This document shows, piece by piece, positions 47,562 to 58,192 of a stretch of 64,000 nt of DNA. The stretch is from assembly GCF_014656475.1 (NCBI RefSeq), contig NZ_BNCM01000003.1, positions 124,001 through 188,000 of the forward strand. Direction: 5' to 3'. The notes under the pieces are model-generated. The model had not been told where the DNA came from and did no database searches. It was given only the letters and a program-made list of their open reading frames with translations. Each line of letters opens with the position of its first letter. Position 1 is the stretch's first letter. Source of the DNA: Sinomonas cellulolyticus (GTDB lineage: Bacteria; Actinomycetota; Actinomycetes; Actinomycetales; Micrococcaceae). The position numbers were made by a program, and so were the translations under genes.

Positions 47562-48674
47562 CTACGCGAGCTGGGTGAGCCAGCCGTGCAGGTCCTCGAC
47601 CGTGCCGGTCTGGATGCCCAGGAGCTGCTCCCGGATGCTCATGGCGACGGAGTCCGCCGGGAGGGGCGGGGTGACGAGCGAGCCGTCCTTGGTCTTGAGC
47701 TCCCCGATCGGCGTGATCACGGCGGCCGTGCCGCACGCGAACACCTCGGCGAGCGTGCCGTCGGCGACGGCCTGGCGCCACTCGTCGATGGTGATCTTGC
47801 GCTCCTGGACGGTGAGCCCGCGGTCGGAGGCGAGCTGGAGGACCGAGTCGCGCGTGACTCCGTGCAGGATGTTGCCGTTGAGCGCCGGCGTGACGACGGT
47901 GCCGTCCGTGAAGACGAAGAACACGTTCATGCCGCCGAGCTCGTCCACGGCGTTGTCGTTGGTCGGATCGAGGAACAGGACCTGCTTGCAGCCGTTCTCC
48001 TCCGCCTCGATCTGTGCTGCGAGCGACGCCGCGTAGTTGCCCCCGCACTTCGCCTCGCCCGTGCCGCCGTGCCCGGCGCGCGCGTAGTTCTCGGAGAGCC
48101 AGATGGAGACGGGCTTGAGCTCGCCGCCGAAGTAGTTTCCGGCCGGGGAGGCGATGACGCGGTATGAGACCTCGCGGGCCGGACGCACGCCGAGGAACGC
48201 CTCCATGGCGATCATGAACGGGCGCAGGTAGAGGGACTCCCCGTCGCCGTCGGGGACCCAGTCCTTGTCCACCGAGACGAGCTGCCGCAGCGACTCGATG
48301 AACGCCTCCGGGGGAAGCTCCGGCAGCGCGAGGCGCTTGGCCGACTTGTTGAAGCGGCGGGCGTTGGCCTCGGGGCGGAACGTCCAGACCGTGCCGTCGG
48401 CGTGGCGGTAGGCCTTGAGTCCCTCGAAGATCTCCTGGCCGTAGTGCAGGACGGCCGCTGCGGGGTCCATGGCGATGGGGCCGTACGGCTCGATCCGGGC
48501 GTTCGACCAGCCGCCGTTGCCCTCGGCATCGACCTTCCAGTCGATCACGGCCGTGTGGTCGGTGAAGTAGTCGCCGAATCCCGGGTTCGCCAGGACAGCC
48601 GCACGCTCCTCGGCGGTCTTCGGGTTCTCCGAGAGCCTCCGTGTGAATTCAACGCCGAGGGCGTTCTGAGTCAT
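47562..48674 (-). CDS. ilvE: Branched-chain amino acid aminotransferase
   Basis: Last step of Val, Leu and Ile synthesis. The 370-aa protein is a fold-type IV PLP enzyme: LHYGQEIFEGLKAYR near 76, the glycine loop KCGGNYAASL near 210 (PLP-phosphate region), and VFACGTAAVITPIG near 315. The long N-terminal part (to about 60) is typical of actinobacterial IlvE. The ATG has GGAGGA upstream. It follows leuB on the same strand but a hairpin separates them. Confidence 0.96.
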   Translation of the reverse strand: MTQNALGVEFTRRLSENPKTAEERAAVLANPGFGDYFTDHTAVIDWKVDAEGNGGWSNARIEPYGPIAMDPAAAVLHYGQEIFEGLKAYRHADGTVWTFRPEANARRFNKSAKRLALPELPPEAFIESLRQLVSVDKDWVPDGDGESLYLRPFMIAMEAFLGVRPAREVSYRVIASPAGNYFGGELKPVSIWLSENYARAGHGGTGEAKCGGNYAASLAAQIEAEENGCKQVLFLDPTNDNAVDELGGMNVFFVFTDGTVVTPALNGNILHGVTRDSVLQLASDRGLTVQERKITIDEWRQAVADGTLAEVFACGTAAVITPIGELKTKDGSLVTPPLPADSVAMSIREQLLGIQTGTVEDLHGWLTQLA

Positions 48675-48705
48675 GATTCCTCCACATCGTTCGGGCGCGC
48701 AGCGC

Positions 48706-48735
48706 CACTGCCGCGAGGCCCGGGGCCTGCCAGTG
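48706..48735 (-). terminator. Hairpin between leuB and ilvE
   Basis: CACTG (48706-48710) pairs with CAGTG (48731-48735) around an inner AGGCCC/GGGCCT palindrome. It lies in the 120-base gap after the leuB stop and probably ends leuB transcription; the ilvE promoter must then lie between here and 48674. Confidence 0.5.
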
Positions 48736-48794
48736 CCACCAGCTTACGCCTGCGCCACCGCCGGGAAGCGGGGCTCCTCAAGGGGTCAGGGGCC

Positions 48795-49847
48795 TTAGAG
48801 GCGGGACGCGATCGCATCGCCGACGGCGGCCGTCGTGCGGGACTCGCCGGGCGTGCGCGCCTCGACGTCCGCCTTGACCGCGGCCTGCACGCGGGCGGCC
48901 GCTTCCGGCTGGCCGATGTGCTCGAGCAGGAGCGCGGCCGAGAGGATCGCCGCCGTGGGGTCAGCTTTCTGCTGGCCCGCGATGTCGGGGGCCGAGCCGT
49001 GCACCGGCTCGAACATGGACGGCGCGGTCCCGTCGAGGTTGATGTTGCCCGAGGCGGCCAGTCCGATGCCGCCGGTGACCGCACCGGCGAGGTCCGTGAG
49101 GATGTCGCCGAACAGGTTGTCGGTGACGATGACGTCGAAGCGGGACGGGTCGGTGACGAGGAAGATGGTCGCGGCGTCGACGTGCAGGTAGTCGTGCTCG
49201 ACGCCGGGGAACTCGGCCGCGACGGCCTCGACGGTGCGGCGCCACAGATGGCCGGCGTTGACGAGGACGTTGTGCTTGTGGACGAGCGTGAGCCTGTTGC
49301 GGCGGCCTGCCGCCCGGCGGAACGCGTCACGAACCACACGCTCCACACCGAACGCCGTGTTGACCGAGACCTCGGTGGCGATCTCGTGGGGGGTGCCCAC
49401 CCGCAGGGCGCCGCCATTGCCGGTGTAGGGGCCCTCTGTCCCCTCGCGGACCACGACGAAATCGATCTCGCCCGGGTTCGCCAGCGGGCTCGGCACGCCC
49501 GCGTACAGGCGGGACGGCCGCAGGTTCACGCAGTGGTCCAGGCTGAAGCGCAGCTTGAGCAGGACCTCCCGCTCGAGGATCCCCGACGGGATGCGTGCGT
49601 CCCCGGGGGCAGCACCCACGGCGCCGAACAGGATCGCGTCGCGCCCCCGGATGTCCGCGAGCGTCTCCTCGCCGAGGGTCTCCCCCGTGGCGAGCCAGTG
49701 CTCAGCGCCCAGGCTGTAGCGCGTCTCCTTGACCTCGAGGCCTGTGCCGGCGAGGGCCGCATGGAGCACCTTGAGCGCCTCCGCCGTCACTTCGGGGCCG
49801 ATGCCGTCTCCGGGGATCACTGCGAGGTCAAGCTGCGTCTGCGTCAT
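48795..49847 (-). CDS. leuB: 3-isopropylmalate dehydrogenase
   Basis: Oxidative decarboxylation of 3-isopropylmalate in leucine synthesis. The 350-aa protein starts [13 protein letters not shown], has [21 protein letters not shown] (substrate Arg/Tyr region), VHKHNVL and the metal-binding [15 protein letters not shown], and ends with [13 protein letters not shown] near 285. TAGGCT lies six bases before the ATG (49854-49859) and no ribosome binding site is present, so the message is probably leaderless. Confidence 0.97.
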   Translation of the reverse strand: MTQTQLDLAVIPGDGIGPEVTAEALKVLHAALAGTGLEVKETRYSLGAEHWLATGETLGEETLADIRGRDAILFGAVGAAPGDARIPSGILEREVLLKLRFSLDHCVNLRPSRLYAGVPSPLANPGEIDFVVVREGTEGPYTGNGGALRVGTPHEIATEVSVNTAFGVERVVRDAFRRAAGRRNRLTLVHKHNVLVNAGHLWRRTVEAVAAEFPGVEHDYLHVDAATIFLVTDPSRFDVIVTDNLFGDILTDLAGAVTGGIGLAASGNINLDGTAPSMFEPVHGSAPDIAGQQKADPTAAILSAALLLEHIGQPEAAARVQAAVKADVEARTPGESRTTAAVGDAIASRL

Positions 49848-49944
49848 GGGTCAAGCCTAATCTCGGCATCCATATGCTGGTCACATCGGTCTCGGAATAC
49901 GGACGAAGGACGGCGCGCCCGCCGGCCAGCCGACTGCCGTGCGC

Positions 49945-50661
49945 CTACGCGCTGGGGAGCGGAGCCGAGGCGGTCAGGTAGTCGGCGAACCCTCCCCGAG
50001 CCCGCCCTCGCAGGCGTCCGGACGTGACGACCCGGCACCCGTCGGTCGCACGCCAGCGGACGCCGAGGGCCTTGACGGCGAGGGCGAGCGCCGTGTCCTC
50101 GCCCGAGGACCGCACGGGGAATCCGCCCGCCGCGAGGTAGGCGTCTGCCCGCACGCCGAGGTTCGCGCCGAAGACATGCCCGTGGCCGTCGGCGAGCCGA
50201 TGGGCAGCGTGCCATGCGGCGAGGCGTTCCGCGTCCAGATCGGCCGGGTCTGGCTCGACCGTGCCGAGCACGAGTCCGACGCCGGACTCCGCGAGAGCGA
50301 GATGCTCGACGAGCCAGTCCCGCGGTACGCGGCTGTCCGCATCCGTCGTGGCGATCCAGACGCGCTCCGCGCGGGAGGCAGCCTGGACGAGGGCATGCTC
50401 CACGGCCAGGCGCCGCGCCGCACCGGCGCCCCCGGCCTCGGCATGGACTGCGCGGACCTGGGGCCACCGGGCAGCGACGCCAGCCGACCCATCGGTGCAG
50501 CCATCGAGCAGCAGGGTCACCCCGACGCCGACGGCGGGCGCCTCCTCGGCCAGAACCCGGGCGGCCCGCAGGACCGACTCGAGGCACGCAGGCAGCAGGT
50601 CCTCCTCGTCCTTGGCCGGGACCACGACGACGACCTCCGAGATGACCGAACGCGCTAGCAC
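49945..50661 (-). CDS. Glycosyltransferase family 2
   Basis: A 238-aa soluble GT-A glycosyltransferase: EVVVVVPAKDEED near 10-21 (nucleotide region), LLLDGCTDGS near 50, TTDADS at 105-110 (DxD metal site) and SGEDTALA near 200 (ED motif). No membrane helix. The start is the GTG at 50659-50661, 13 bases after the stop of the PIG-L/methyltransferase gene; an ATG nearer that stop leads only to a seven-residue peptide. Last gene of a three-gene cluster with no known product. Confidence 0.82.
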   Translation of the reverse strand: MLARSVISEVVVVVPAKDEEDLLPACLESVLRAARVLAEEAPAVGVGVTLLLDGCTDGSAGVAARWPQVRAVHAEAGGAGAARRLAVEHALVQAASRAERVWIATTDADSRVPRDWLVEHLALAESGVGLVLGTVEPDPADLDAERLAAWHAAHRLADGHGHVFGANLGVRADAYLAAGGFPVRSSGEDTALALAVKALGVRWRATDGCRVVTSGRLRGRARGGFADYLTASAPLPSA

Positions 50662-50674
50662 CAGGTGCCCCGCG

Positions 50675-52054
50675 TCATGGCAGGCCCTCGCGCTGGGCGA
50701 CGGATGCCGCTGGCGCCTTGGCGTACACCTCGAGGAGGAAGTCCCGTTCCCGGTGGTGCACCATGGTGTCCAGGGCGCCCTCGGCGCGCAGCCGGGCGTG
50801 GACGTCCTCGCCGTTGAGCTGCCAGCCGTCGATGGCGCCGAGCCAGTGGCAGGCGACCAGCGCGCCGTCGTCCGTGAGGCTCTCGAGGCAGCGCTGCACG
50901 AACTCGTCCAGCTCCGGCGGGCTGAAGTAGTAGCCGACCTCGGAGGCGACAATGAGGTCGAAGGCGCCCTCGGGCCAGTCCTGCGGCAGGCGGCGGTTCT
51001 CCCAGCGGATCGCGGCATGCGGCAGCCGCTCGGCAGCCCGCTCGAGGGCGAGCGGGCTCACGTCTGTCGCCACGACCTCGTCGGCGCGTTGGGCGAGCTC
51101 GCCGGTGAGCACACCGATGGAGCAGCCCACCTCGAGCGCGCGCCGGTAGCGTGGCGCCGGAAGTGCGGCGAGGGTGACGGCCCGCTTGCGCCGCTCGTAC
51201 CAGCTCGTGGTGAAGTTCCAGGGGTCGGGGCTCGCCGCATGCACCGCGTCGAAGGTCGCCCGGGCGCTGCGCGGGGGCGTGGCGAAGTAGATCTCGTAGT
51301 CCCGTTCGAAGTGCTCCTGCATGCCTGGGCTGAGCAGGGCCTCGTCCCCGCGGTGGACGGAGAGGGGGGCTGTCTGGCTCGCGTGCATCGCGAGGGCCTG
51401 CTCCTTGGCGCTCCTGAGGGAGGCGTCGAGCTCGAGCCGCCGGGCGTCGGCCCACGGAACGCGCGGATCTCCCGGTTCGGCCCAGTGCCACATCCACACC
51501 GGGTACTCCAGGAGCGTCACGGAGGCGTTCCTCGCCGCGCGCGCCGCCGCTGCCCCCGCCGCGTCGTGGTCCGTGTGCGCGTCGCCCCGCCAGGGCGCGG
51601 CGAGCACGACGCCGGTCCCCTCGCCGGAGGCGCCCGGGCCACCGACGGCGTCGCCGAGGGCCATTCCGAGCTCGCGCTCAAGCTCCCCGCCCTGCTCCGC
51701 GAGGCTGCCGTCGGGCAGGCCGAGGAAGCGGAGGGCTGCAGAGGGGTCGAGCGCTGCCAGCGCGGCCTTGACCTCCCGGCGCCGGACCTCGGCGAGCCGC
51801 GCAGGGGTGAGCGTGGGCGAGTCGGGGTGGGATGCCTCTCCGTCGGTGGCGACGATCACGTGGACCGCGGCGCCGGACCGGGCGGCGTGGGCGATGAGGC
51901 CGCCCGCGCCGAGCGTCTCGTCGTCGGGGTGTGCGGCGAGGACGACGAGGGCCCGCAGCCCGGTGAGGTCCGGCGGCGGCGCTGTCGCAAGAGTCCGGTC
52001 CATGCGCCAGGAGTCCTCGGGGGTGCCGGTGTCGAGGTGGTTGAAGGTCACCAT
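50675..52054 (-). CDS. Fusion of PIG-L-family deacetylase and SAM-dependent methyltransferase
   Basis: A 459-aa two-domain protein. Residues 33-235 are a PIG-L/LmbE deacetylase with the zinc motif AHPDDE (41-46) and the second metal site GDAHTDHDAAG near 158-167. Residues 270-455 are a class I methyltransferase of the NodS type with motif I LEVGCSIGVLTGEL (307-320) and ATDVSPLALERA. The pair suggests N-deacetylation followed by N-methylation of an amino sugar or similar. Its start overlaps the acyl-CoA-dehydrogenase-like stop by seven bases. Substrate unknown. Confidence 0.85.
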   Translation of the reverse strand: MVTFNHLDTGTPEDSWRMDRTLATAPPPDLTGLRALVVLAAHPDDETLGAGGLIAHAARSGAAVHVIVATDGEASHPDSPTLTPARLAEVRRREVKAALAALDPSAALRFLGLPDGSLAEQGGELERELGMALGDAVGGPGASGEGTGVVLAAPWRGDAHTDHDAAGAAAARAARNASVTLLEYPVWMWHWAEPGDPRVPWADARRLELDASLRSAKEQALAMHASQTAPLSVHRGDEALLSPGMQEHFERDYEIYFATPPRSARATFDAVHAASPDPWNFTTSWYERRKRAVTLAALPAPRYRRALEVGCSIGVLTGELAQRADEVVATDVSPLALERAAERLPHAAIRWENRRLPQDWPEGAFDLIVASEVGYYFSPPELDEFVQRCLESLTDDGALVACHWLGAIDGWQLNGEDVHARLRAEGALDTMVHHRERDFLLEVYAKAPAASVAQREGLP

Positions 52055-53097
52055 GGCTGCTCCCCCGCCTCGAGCAGGGCGCGGCCGAGGGCGGCGGCGT
52101 CGCGTTCGGCGTGGTGCTGGCGCAGGTAGAGCCTCAGGTCCGCGACCCGCTGTGCGTGCTCGGCCTCGAAGGCGAGCGGCGCGGGCCCGAGTGCGTGGTC
52201 GACGATCGTCAGGACGTGCTCGGCGGCAGCGGCGACAGTTCCGCGGACCCGTAGGGCGAGGCGCGCCCCGGCTTCCGCCTCGGCCTGGCCGCTGTCCACT
52301 GCTCCGGCGGCCGCGGCGAGGACGGCATGGGCCGCACCGAGGGCGAGGTCGGCCGAGCCGAAGTGTGCGAGGGCAAGCTGGTCAGGGGTCCGTTCGGAGG
52401 CAGCAGCCCACAGCCGCCTGGCCACCCCAAGGGCGCCGCCGTGCCAGACGGCGGCCACGCCGATCCCGCCCCACGCGAAGCCCGGCCGCTCGAGGTACCA
52501 GCCGTCCGGGCCCACCGGCTCCGCCGGCACGGCGTCGAACTCGACGGGGCCGCTCGGGATGCCGGGGAGCCCGAGTGCATGCCAGCCACCTTCACGGACC
52601 GTGATCCCCGGTTGCCCCAGCGCTACGGCGAAGGCGCGTCTCGTGGTCGGCCCGGTGTGCGCCGTGACGACGGCGTGGCTCAGCGCGCCCGCGAGGGAGC
52701 ACCAGGGCTTGGTGCCGAGCAGCTGCCACCCGTCGCCCGTCCGGCGGACCTCGAGACGGGCTCCCGGGGCCTCGGCCGCGAAGACGCCCCACACGCTCCC
52801 AGCTTCGGGTGGGCCGAGGCCCGCCTGCCGGAGGATGGCGAGGGCGTCGAGGTGGGGCTCAACGACCCGCGCGACGGAGAGGTCCGCGGCCCCGAGTTCG
52901 GCCAGAAGCTCCCACAGCTCCCGCGTCCTGCCCTCGCCCGGGAAGGGAGCCGCGGTGCCGAGCGTTCGCGCAAACTCCAGCGCGTGCTCGGGCCACTCGG
53001 CGGCAGCCTCGCGCGCAGCCTGCTCGAAGCCGGCCCCCGCACGGGATTCCCCAGGAGCATCCGCTGGCAGGCCCCGTGGGGATCCGAGTGACACCAT
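52048..53097 (-). CDS. Acyl-CoA dehydrogenase-fold flavoprotein, catalytic Glu motif not found
   Basis: A 349-aa acyl-CoA dehydrogenase-like protein: helical N-terminal half, a middle beta-domain (GVFAAEAPGARLEVRRTGDGWQL in pieces) and a helical C-terminal half. The YEGT-type segment with the catalytic Glu is absent; the C-terminus reads LRLYLRQHHAERDAAALG instead. Flavin monooxygenases of this fold (for example the nitrososynthases that oxidise amino sugars) also lack that Glu, so an oxygenase role is possible. The ATG 53095-53097 is chosen because TACGTT (53104-53109) lies six bases upstream. First gene of the cluster. Confidence 0.75.
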   Translation of the reverse strand: MVSLGSPRGLPADAPGESRAGAGFEQAAREAAAEWPEHALEFARTLGTAAPFPGEGRTRELWELLAELGAADLSVARVVEPHLDALAILRQAGLGPPEAGSVWGVFAAEAPGARLEVRRTGDGWQLLGTKPWCSLAGALSHAVVTAHTGPTTRRAFAVALGQPGITVREGGWHALGLPGIPSGPVEFDAVPAEPVGPDGWYLERPGFAWGGIGVAAVWHGGALGVARRLWAAASERTPDQLALAHFGSADLALGAAHAVLAAAAGAVDSGQAEAEAGARLALRVRGTVAAAAEHVLTIVDHALGPAPLAFEAEHAQRVADLRLYLRQHHAERDAAALGRALLEAGEQPW

Positions 53098-53149
53098 GTC
53101 AGGAACGTACCCCACGCGGCCGGGCGTGAATCGGCGGCCGCGCGCGGCG

Positions 53150-54709
53150 TCACACGTCCTTGGGCTCTTCGTACCGCGGGAAGACCGGAGCCGGTGCGGG
53201 AAGCTGGGTGCCGGGGGCGATGGGCGTGTCGAGCGCCGCGAACTGGCGCGCCTCCCCCTCAGGCTGGCCCAGGACGTCGAGCAGCTTCCCGGCGGACTCT
53301 GGCATCACCGGCTGGACGAGCACGGCGACCTGCCGGACCACCTCGAGCGTCACGTACAGCACGGTCGCCATCCGGTCCGGATCGGTCTTCCGCAGCACCC
53401 ACGGAGCCTGGTCCGCGAAGTACGCGTTGGTATCGCCGAGCACGGCCCAGACGGCCTCGAGAGCGCGCGAGAACTCCTGACGGTCGAAGAAGCCCCGGAC
53501 GGCCGGGAGAAGCCCGGCGGCGGCGGCGAGGACGGCACGGTCCGCCTCGGCGAACTCGCCGGGCTCCGGCACCACACCGTCGAGGTTCTTGGCGACCATC
53601 GAGAGGGACCGCTGGGCGAGGTTGCCGAGGTTGTTGGCCAGGTCCGCGTTCATGCGGCCCACGATCGCCTCGTGGCTGTAGCTGCCGTCCGCGCCGTAGG
53701 GCACTTCGCGCAGGAAGAAGTACCGCACGGAATCGAGCCCGTACTGGGCGATCATGTCCGCGGGCGCCACGACGTTGCCGAGGGACTTGGACATCTTCAC
53801 GCCGTTGTTCTGCAGGAACCCGTGGATCATGACGCGCCGAGGGAGCTCGAGGCCGGCGCTCATGAGGAAGGCGGGCCAGTAGACCGCGTGGAAGCGGGAG
53901 ATGTCCTTGCCGATGATGTGCACGTCGGCAGGCCAGAAGGTGCGGAACTGCTCGGACTCGGTGTCCGGATACCCGACGCCGGTGAGGTAGTTGGTCAGCG
54001 CGTCGACCCACACGTACATCACGTGGCCCGGGGCGTCGGGGACGGGGACGCCCCAGTCGAACGACGTCCGGGAGATCGACAGGTCCTCGAGGCCATGCTT
54101 CACAAACGAGATGACCTCGTTGAACCGGTACTGCGGAGCGCCGAACTCGGGGTGCGACTCGTAGTACGCGAGGAGCTTGTCCTGATAGGCGGACAGGCGG
54201 AAGAAGTAGCTCTCCTCGGCCGTCCACGTCAGCTCGGTGTCGGTCTCCCTCGAGTAGCGCACGCCGTCGCGCACCACCGTCTCGTCCTCGGGGTAGAACG
54301 CCTCGTCCCGCACCGAGTACCACCCCTCGTACTTGCCGAGGTAGATGTCGCCGTTGGCCTCCATGCGCTTCCAGATGTCCTGCGCTGCGGCGTAGTGGTC
54401 GGAGTCGGTGGTGCGGATGAGCCTGTCGTAGCTCGTGCCCAGCAGTTCGTGGACGTCGCGGTAGACGTCTGCCTGCCGGTCCACGAACTCCTTGGGCGTG
54501 ATGCCCTCCTTCTCGGCGGTCTGGGCGATCTTGAGCCCGTGCTCGTCGGTGCCCGTGAGGAAGAAGACGTTGTAGCCGTCGAGCCGCTTGAAGCGGGCCA
54601 TCGCATCCGCCGAGATGTACTCGTACGCATGCCCGATATGCGGGGCACCGTTCGGGTAGGTGATGGCGGTGGTGAGGTAGAAGGGAGTCTTCCCGGATGC
54701 GGACGTCAC
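53150..54709 (-). CDS. metG: Methionine--tRNA ligase
   Basis: Class I synthetase of 519 aa. [16 protein letters not shown] holds the HIGH motif near residue 25 and [10 protein letters not shown] the KMSKS motif near 305. There are no zinc Cys pairs in the connective domain, so it belongs to the zinc-free short form without a C-terminal tRNA-binding domain. The GTG start (54707-54709) is six bases after TAATTT (54716-54721), so it is probably leaderless. A terminator separates it from serA. Confidence 0.97.
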   Translation of the reverse strand: MTSASGKTPFYLTTAITYPNGAPHIGHAYEYISADAMARFKRLDGYNVFFLTGTDEHGLKIAQTAEKEGITPKEFVDRQADVYRDVHELLGTSYDRLIRTTDSDHYAAAQDIWKRMEANGDIYLGKYEGWYSVRDEAFYPEDETVVRDGVRYSRETDTELTWTAEESYFFRLSAYQDKLLAYYESHPEFGAPQYRFNEVISFVKHGLEDLSISRTSFDWGVPVPDAPGHVMYVWVDALTNYLTGVGYPDTESEQFRTFWPADVHIIGKDISRFHAVYWPAFLMSAGLELPRRVMIHGFLQNNGVKMSKSLGNVVAPADMIAQYGLDSVRYFFLREVPYGADGSYSHEAIVGRMNADLANNLGNLAQRSLSMVAKNLDGVVPEPGEFAEADRAVLAAAAGLLPAVRGFFDRQEFSRALEAVWAVLGDTNAYFADQAPWVLRKTDPDRMATVLYVTLEVVRQVAVLVQPVMPESAGKLLDVLGQPEGEARQFAALDTPIAPGTQLPAPAPVFPRYEEPKDV

Positions 54710-54765
54710 CCTTAGAAATTACCGGAAGAGGCGGCTGCTCGCGAAAGCGCCGGCCGGGGCCACGG

Positions 54766-54807
54766 ACGACGGCGACCCCCACCGCACTCGGTGGGGGTCG
54801 CCGTCGT
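54766..54807 (-). terminator. Terminator downstream of serA
   Basis: A perfect 19-bp stem (54766-54784 with 54789-54807) and a CACT loop lie between serA and metG. There is no U run, as in most hairpins of this genome. Confidence 0.85.
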
Positions 54808-54834
54808 GGGCGGCTGGGCTGGCCGCGGAGAGGG

Positions 54835-54862
54835 TCACTGCCCGGCCGTCACTGCCCGGCCG
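54835..54862. repeat. Perfect 14-base tandem duplication after serA
   Basis: TCACTGCCCGGCCG occurs twice in succession (54835-54848 and 54849-54862), ending immediately before the serA stop codon. Probably a recent slippage event. Confidence 0.9.
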
Positions 54863-56452
54863 TTAGTCGGCCAGGTCGACCTCGCGGAGCACGGTCGCCC
54901 CGATCTCGCCCTTGACGGTCTCGAGGACCGTGGTGGGGATCGCGGAATCCACAGTCAGCAGGGCCATCGCGGTGCCGGTGGCATCGGCGCGTGCCACCTG
55001 CATGCCGGCAATGTTGATCTCGTTCATGCCGAGGATGTGGCCGATGGTGCCGATCACGCCCGGGCGGTCGGAGTAGAACATCACCACGAGGTGCTCGGAG
55101 ATCGGGATCTCGACGTCGTAGCCGTTGATCCCGACGATCTTCTGGACCTGCTTCGGGCCGGTCAGGGTGCCCGCGACCGAGACCTGCGTCCCGTCCTGGA
55201 GGAGCCCGCGGATCGTGAGCACGTTGCGGTAGTCCTCGGCGTCGGTCGTGGTCAGGAGGCGGACGGCGACGCCGCGCTGCTCGGCGAGGACCGGCGCGTT
55301 GACGTAGGAGACCTGCTCGGAGACGACGTCCATGAACACGCCCTTGAGCGCGGCGAGCTCGAGGGACTTCACGTCCAGGCTCGCGATCTCGCCGGCCACC
55401 TCGACGTCGATCTGCGTGACCGAGTCGTGGGCGAGGGCCGTGAAGATGCGGCCGAGCTTCTCGATGAGCGGGATGCCCGGGCGCACGTCCGGGGCAATGA
55501 CGCCACCGGCGACGTTGACGGCGTCGGGAACGAGCTCTCCGGCGAGGGCCAGGCGGACGCTCTTGGCCACGGAGACGCCGGCCTTCTCCTGGGCCTCATC
55601 GGTGGAGGCGCCCAGGTGCGGGGTGACGACGACGTTCTCGTGCTCGAAGAACGGCAGGTCGGTGCTCGGCTCCTTGGCGAAGACGTCGATGCCGGCACCG
55701 GCGATCTGGCCGTCGTCGAGGGCCTGTGCGAGGGCCTCCTCGTCCACGAGGCCACCGCGGGCCACGTTGACCACGTACGCGGTGGGCTTCATCTTCGCGA
55801 ACGCGTCCTTGCCCAGCATGCCCACGGTCTCGGGCGTCTTGGGCATGTGGATCGTGATGAAGTCGCTCTGGGCGAGCAGCTCGTCGAGCGTGACGAGCTT
55901 GACGTTCAGCTGTGCCGCGCGGGCCGCCGTCACGTAGGGGTCGTAGGCGAGGACCTCCATCTCGAACGCCTGCATGCGCGCCGCGACGAGCGCTCCGATG
56001 CGCCCGAGCCCGATCACGCCGAGCTTCTTGTCCAGCAGCTCGGTGCCCGAGTACTTGGAGCGCTTCCACGCCCCGCCCTTGAGGGAGACGTTCGCCGCCG
56101 GGATGTTGCGCGCGAGCGAGAGGATGTGCCCGCACGTGAGCTCGGCCGCCGAGACGATGTTGGAGGTCGGGGCGTTGACGACCATGACGCCGGCCTGGGT
56201 GGCGGCCTTGATGTCGACGTTGTCGAGGCCGACGCCGGCGCGGGCGATGACCTTGAGGTTCTTCGCAGCGGCGATGGCCTCGGCGTCGAGCTGGGTGGCG
56301 GAGCGGACGAGGATCGCGTCGACGTCGGCGATCGCGGGCAGGAGCTGCGCGCGGTCGGCGCCGTCGGTGTGGCGGATCTCGAAGTCCGGCCCGAGGGCGG
56401 CGATGGTGGCGGGAGAGAGTTCCTCGGCGAGGAGGACGACGGGCTTGGTCAC
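54863..56452 (-). CDS. serA: D-3-phosphoglycerate dehydrogenase
   Basis: First step of serine synthesis. The 529-aa long-form enzyme has the NAD motif GVIGLGRIGALVA near 145, ARAGVGLDNVD near 70, VNVARGGLVDEEAL near 230 and the catalytic TPHLGASTDEAQEKAG near 278-293. An intervening domain (about 315-455) and a C-terminal ACT domain (about 455-529, with DRPGVIGTIGHILGMNEINIAG in pieces) should give serine feedback inhibition, as in Mycobacterium. The GTG start has GGAGAGG upstream. It follows ilvC after a hairpin. Confidence 0.97.
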   Translation of the reverse strand: MTKPVVLLAEELSPATIAALGPDFEIRHTDGADRAQLLPAIADVDAILVRSATQLDAEAIAAAKNLKVIARAGVGLDNVDIKAATQAGVMVVNAPTSNIVSAAELTCGHILSLARNIPAANVSLKGGAWKRSKYSGTELLDKKLGVIGLGRIGALVAARMQAFEMEVLAYDPYVTAARAAQLNVKLVTLDELLAQSDFITIHMPKTPETVGMLGKDAFAKMKPTAYVVNVARGGLVDEEALAQALDDGQIAGAGIDVFAKEPSTDLPFFEHENVVVTPHLGASTDEAQEKAGVSVAKSVRLALAGELVPDAVNVAGGVIAPDVRPGIPLIEKLGRIFTALAHDSVTQIDVEVAGEIASLDVKSLELAALKGVFMDVVSEQVSYVNAPVLAEQRGVAVRLLTTTDAEDYRNVLTIRGLLQDGTQVSVAGTLTGPKQVQKIVGINGYDVEIPISEHLVVMFYSDRPGVIGTIGHILGMNEINIAGMQVARADATGTAMALLTVDSAIPTTVLETVKGEIGATVLREVDLAD

Positions 56453-56564
56453 GGGGGTGGTGCCTCTCCAGAAAGAGCGGAAATCAGCGGAAGCGGTGTA
56501 GTCGGGACGGGGTGCGGTTTCGGGGTGGGACAGACGACGGCGTTCACGCGCCTCGTGGGACGGA

Positions 56565-56595
56565 CAGCGGCGGACGCCGTGGGCGCCCGCCGCTG
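56565..56595 (-). terminator. Hairpin between ilvC and serA
   Basis: A 9-bp stem, CAGCGGCGG (56565-56573) with its complement (56587-56595), begins eight bases after the ilvC stop. It probably ends the ilvBNC operon. Confidence 0.6.
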
Positions 56596-56603
56596 CGGTG
56601 GGG

Positions 56604-57650
<1,047 letters not shown>

Positions 57651-57677
57651 TCAGGTATGGGGTGCCCGGTGGGCTGG

Positions 57678-58190
57678 CTAGCTGGCGCGGAGGGCGCGGT
57701 CGCTCATGGAGCGCGAGCCGCGTCCGATCGCGAGGGTGCCGGACTGGACGATCTCGCGCACGCCGAACGGCTCGAGCACCGCAAGCAGCGCCTGGATCTT
57801 CTCGCTCGTGCCGGTGGCCTCCACCACGAGCGAGTCCGTGGACACGTCGACGATCGAGGCGCGGAACAGCTCCACGGCCTGGGTGACCTGGAGGCGTGCC
57901 GCGGCGTCCGCCCGGACTTTGATGAGGAGGTGGTCGCGCTGGACCGAGTTCTCCGGGAGGAGCTCGACGATCTTGATCACGTTCACGAGCTTGTTCAGCT
58001 GCTTGGTGACCTGCTCGAGGAGATCGCCCTCGGCGTCGACGACCACGGTCACCCGCGAGACGCCGTCGACCTCGGTGGGGCCGACCGCGAGGGAGTGGAT
58101 GTTGAAGGCGCGGCGCGCGAAGAGGCCCGCGACGCGGGTCAGCACGCCGGGCTTGTCCTCGACCAGCACGGACAGGGTGTGGCGCGACAT
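57678..58190 (-). CDS. ilvN: Acetolactate synthase small (regulatory) subunit
   Basis: The 170-aa regulatory subunit has an N-terminal ACT domain (HTLSVLVEDKPGVLTRVAGLF near 4-25, with the valine-binding NIHSLAVGPTE) and a C-terminal domain common to IlvN/IlvH. It confers valine feedback control on IlvB. The ATG lies two bases after the ilvB stop, with a GGAGGA site inside the ilvB end, so the subunits are translated together. Confidence 0.97.
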   Translation of the reverse strand: MSRHTLSVLVEDKPGVLTRVAGLFARRAFNIHSLAVGPTEVDGVSRVTVVVDAEGDLLEQVTKQLNKLVNVIKIVELLPENSVQRDHLLIKVRADAAARLQVTQAVELFRASIVDVSTDSLVVEATGTSEKIQALLAVLEPFGVREIVQSGTLAIGRGSRSMSDRALRAS

Positions 58191-58192
58191 GC

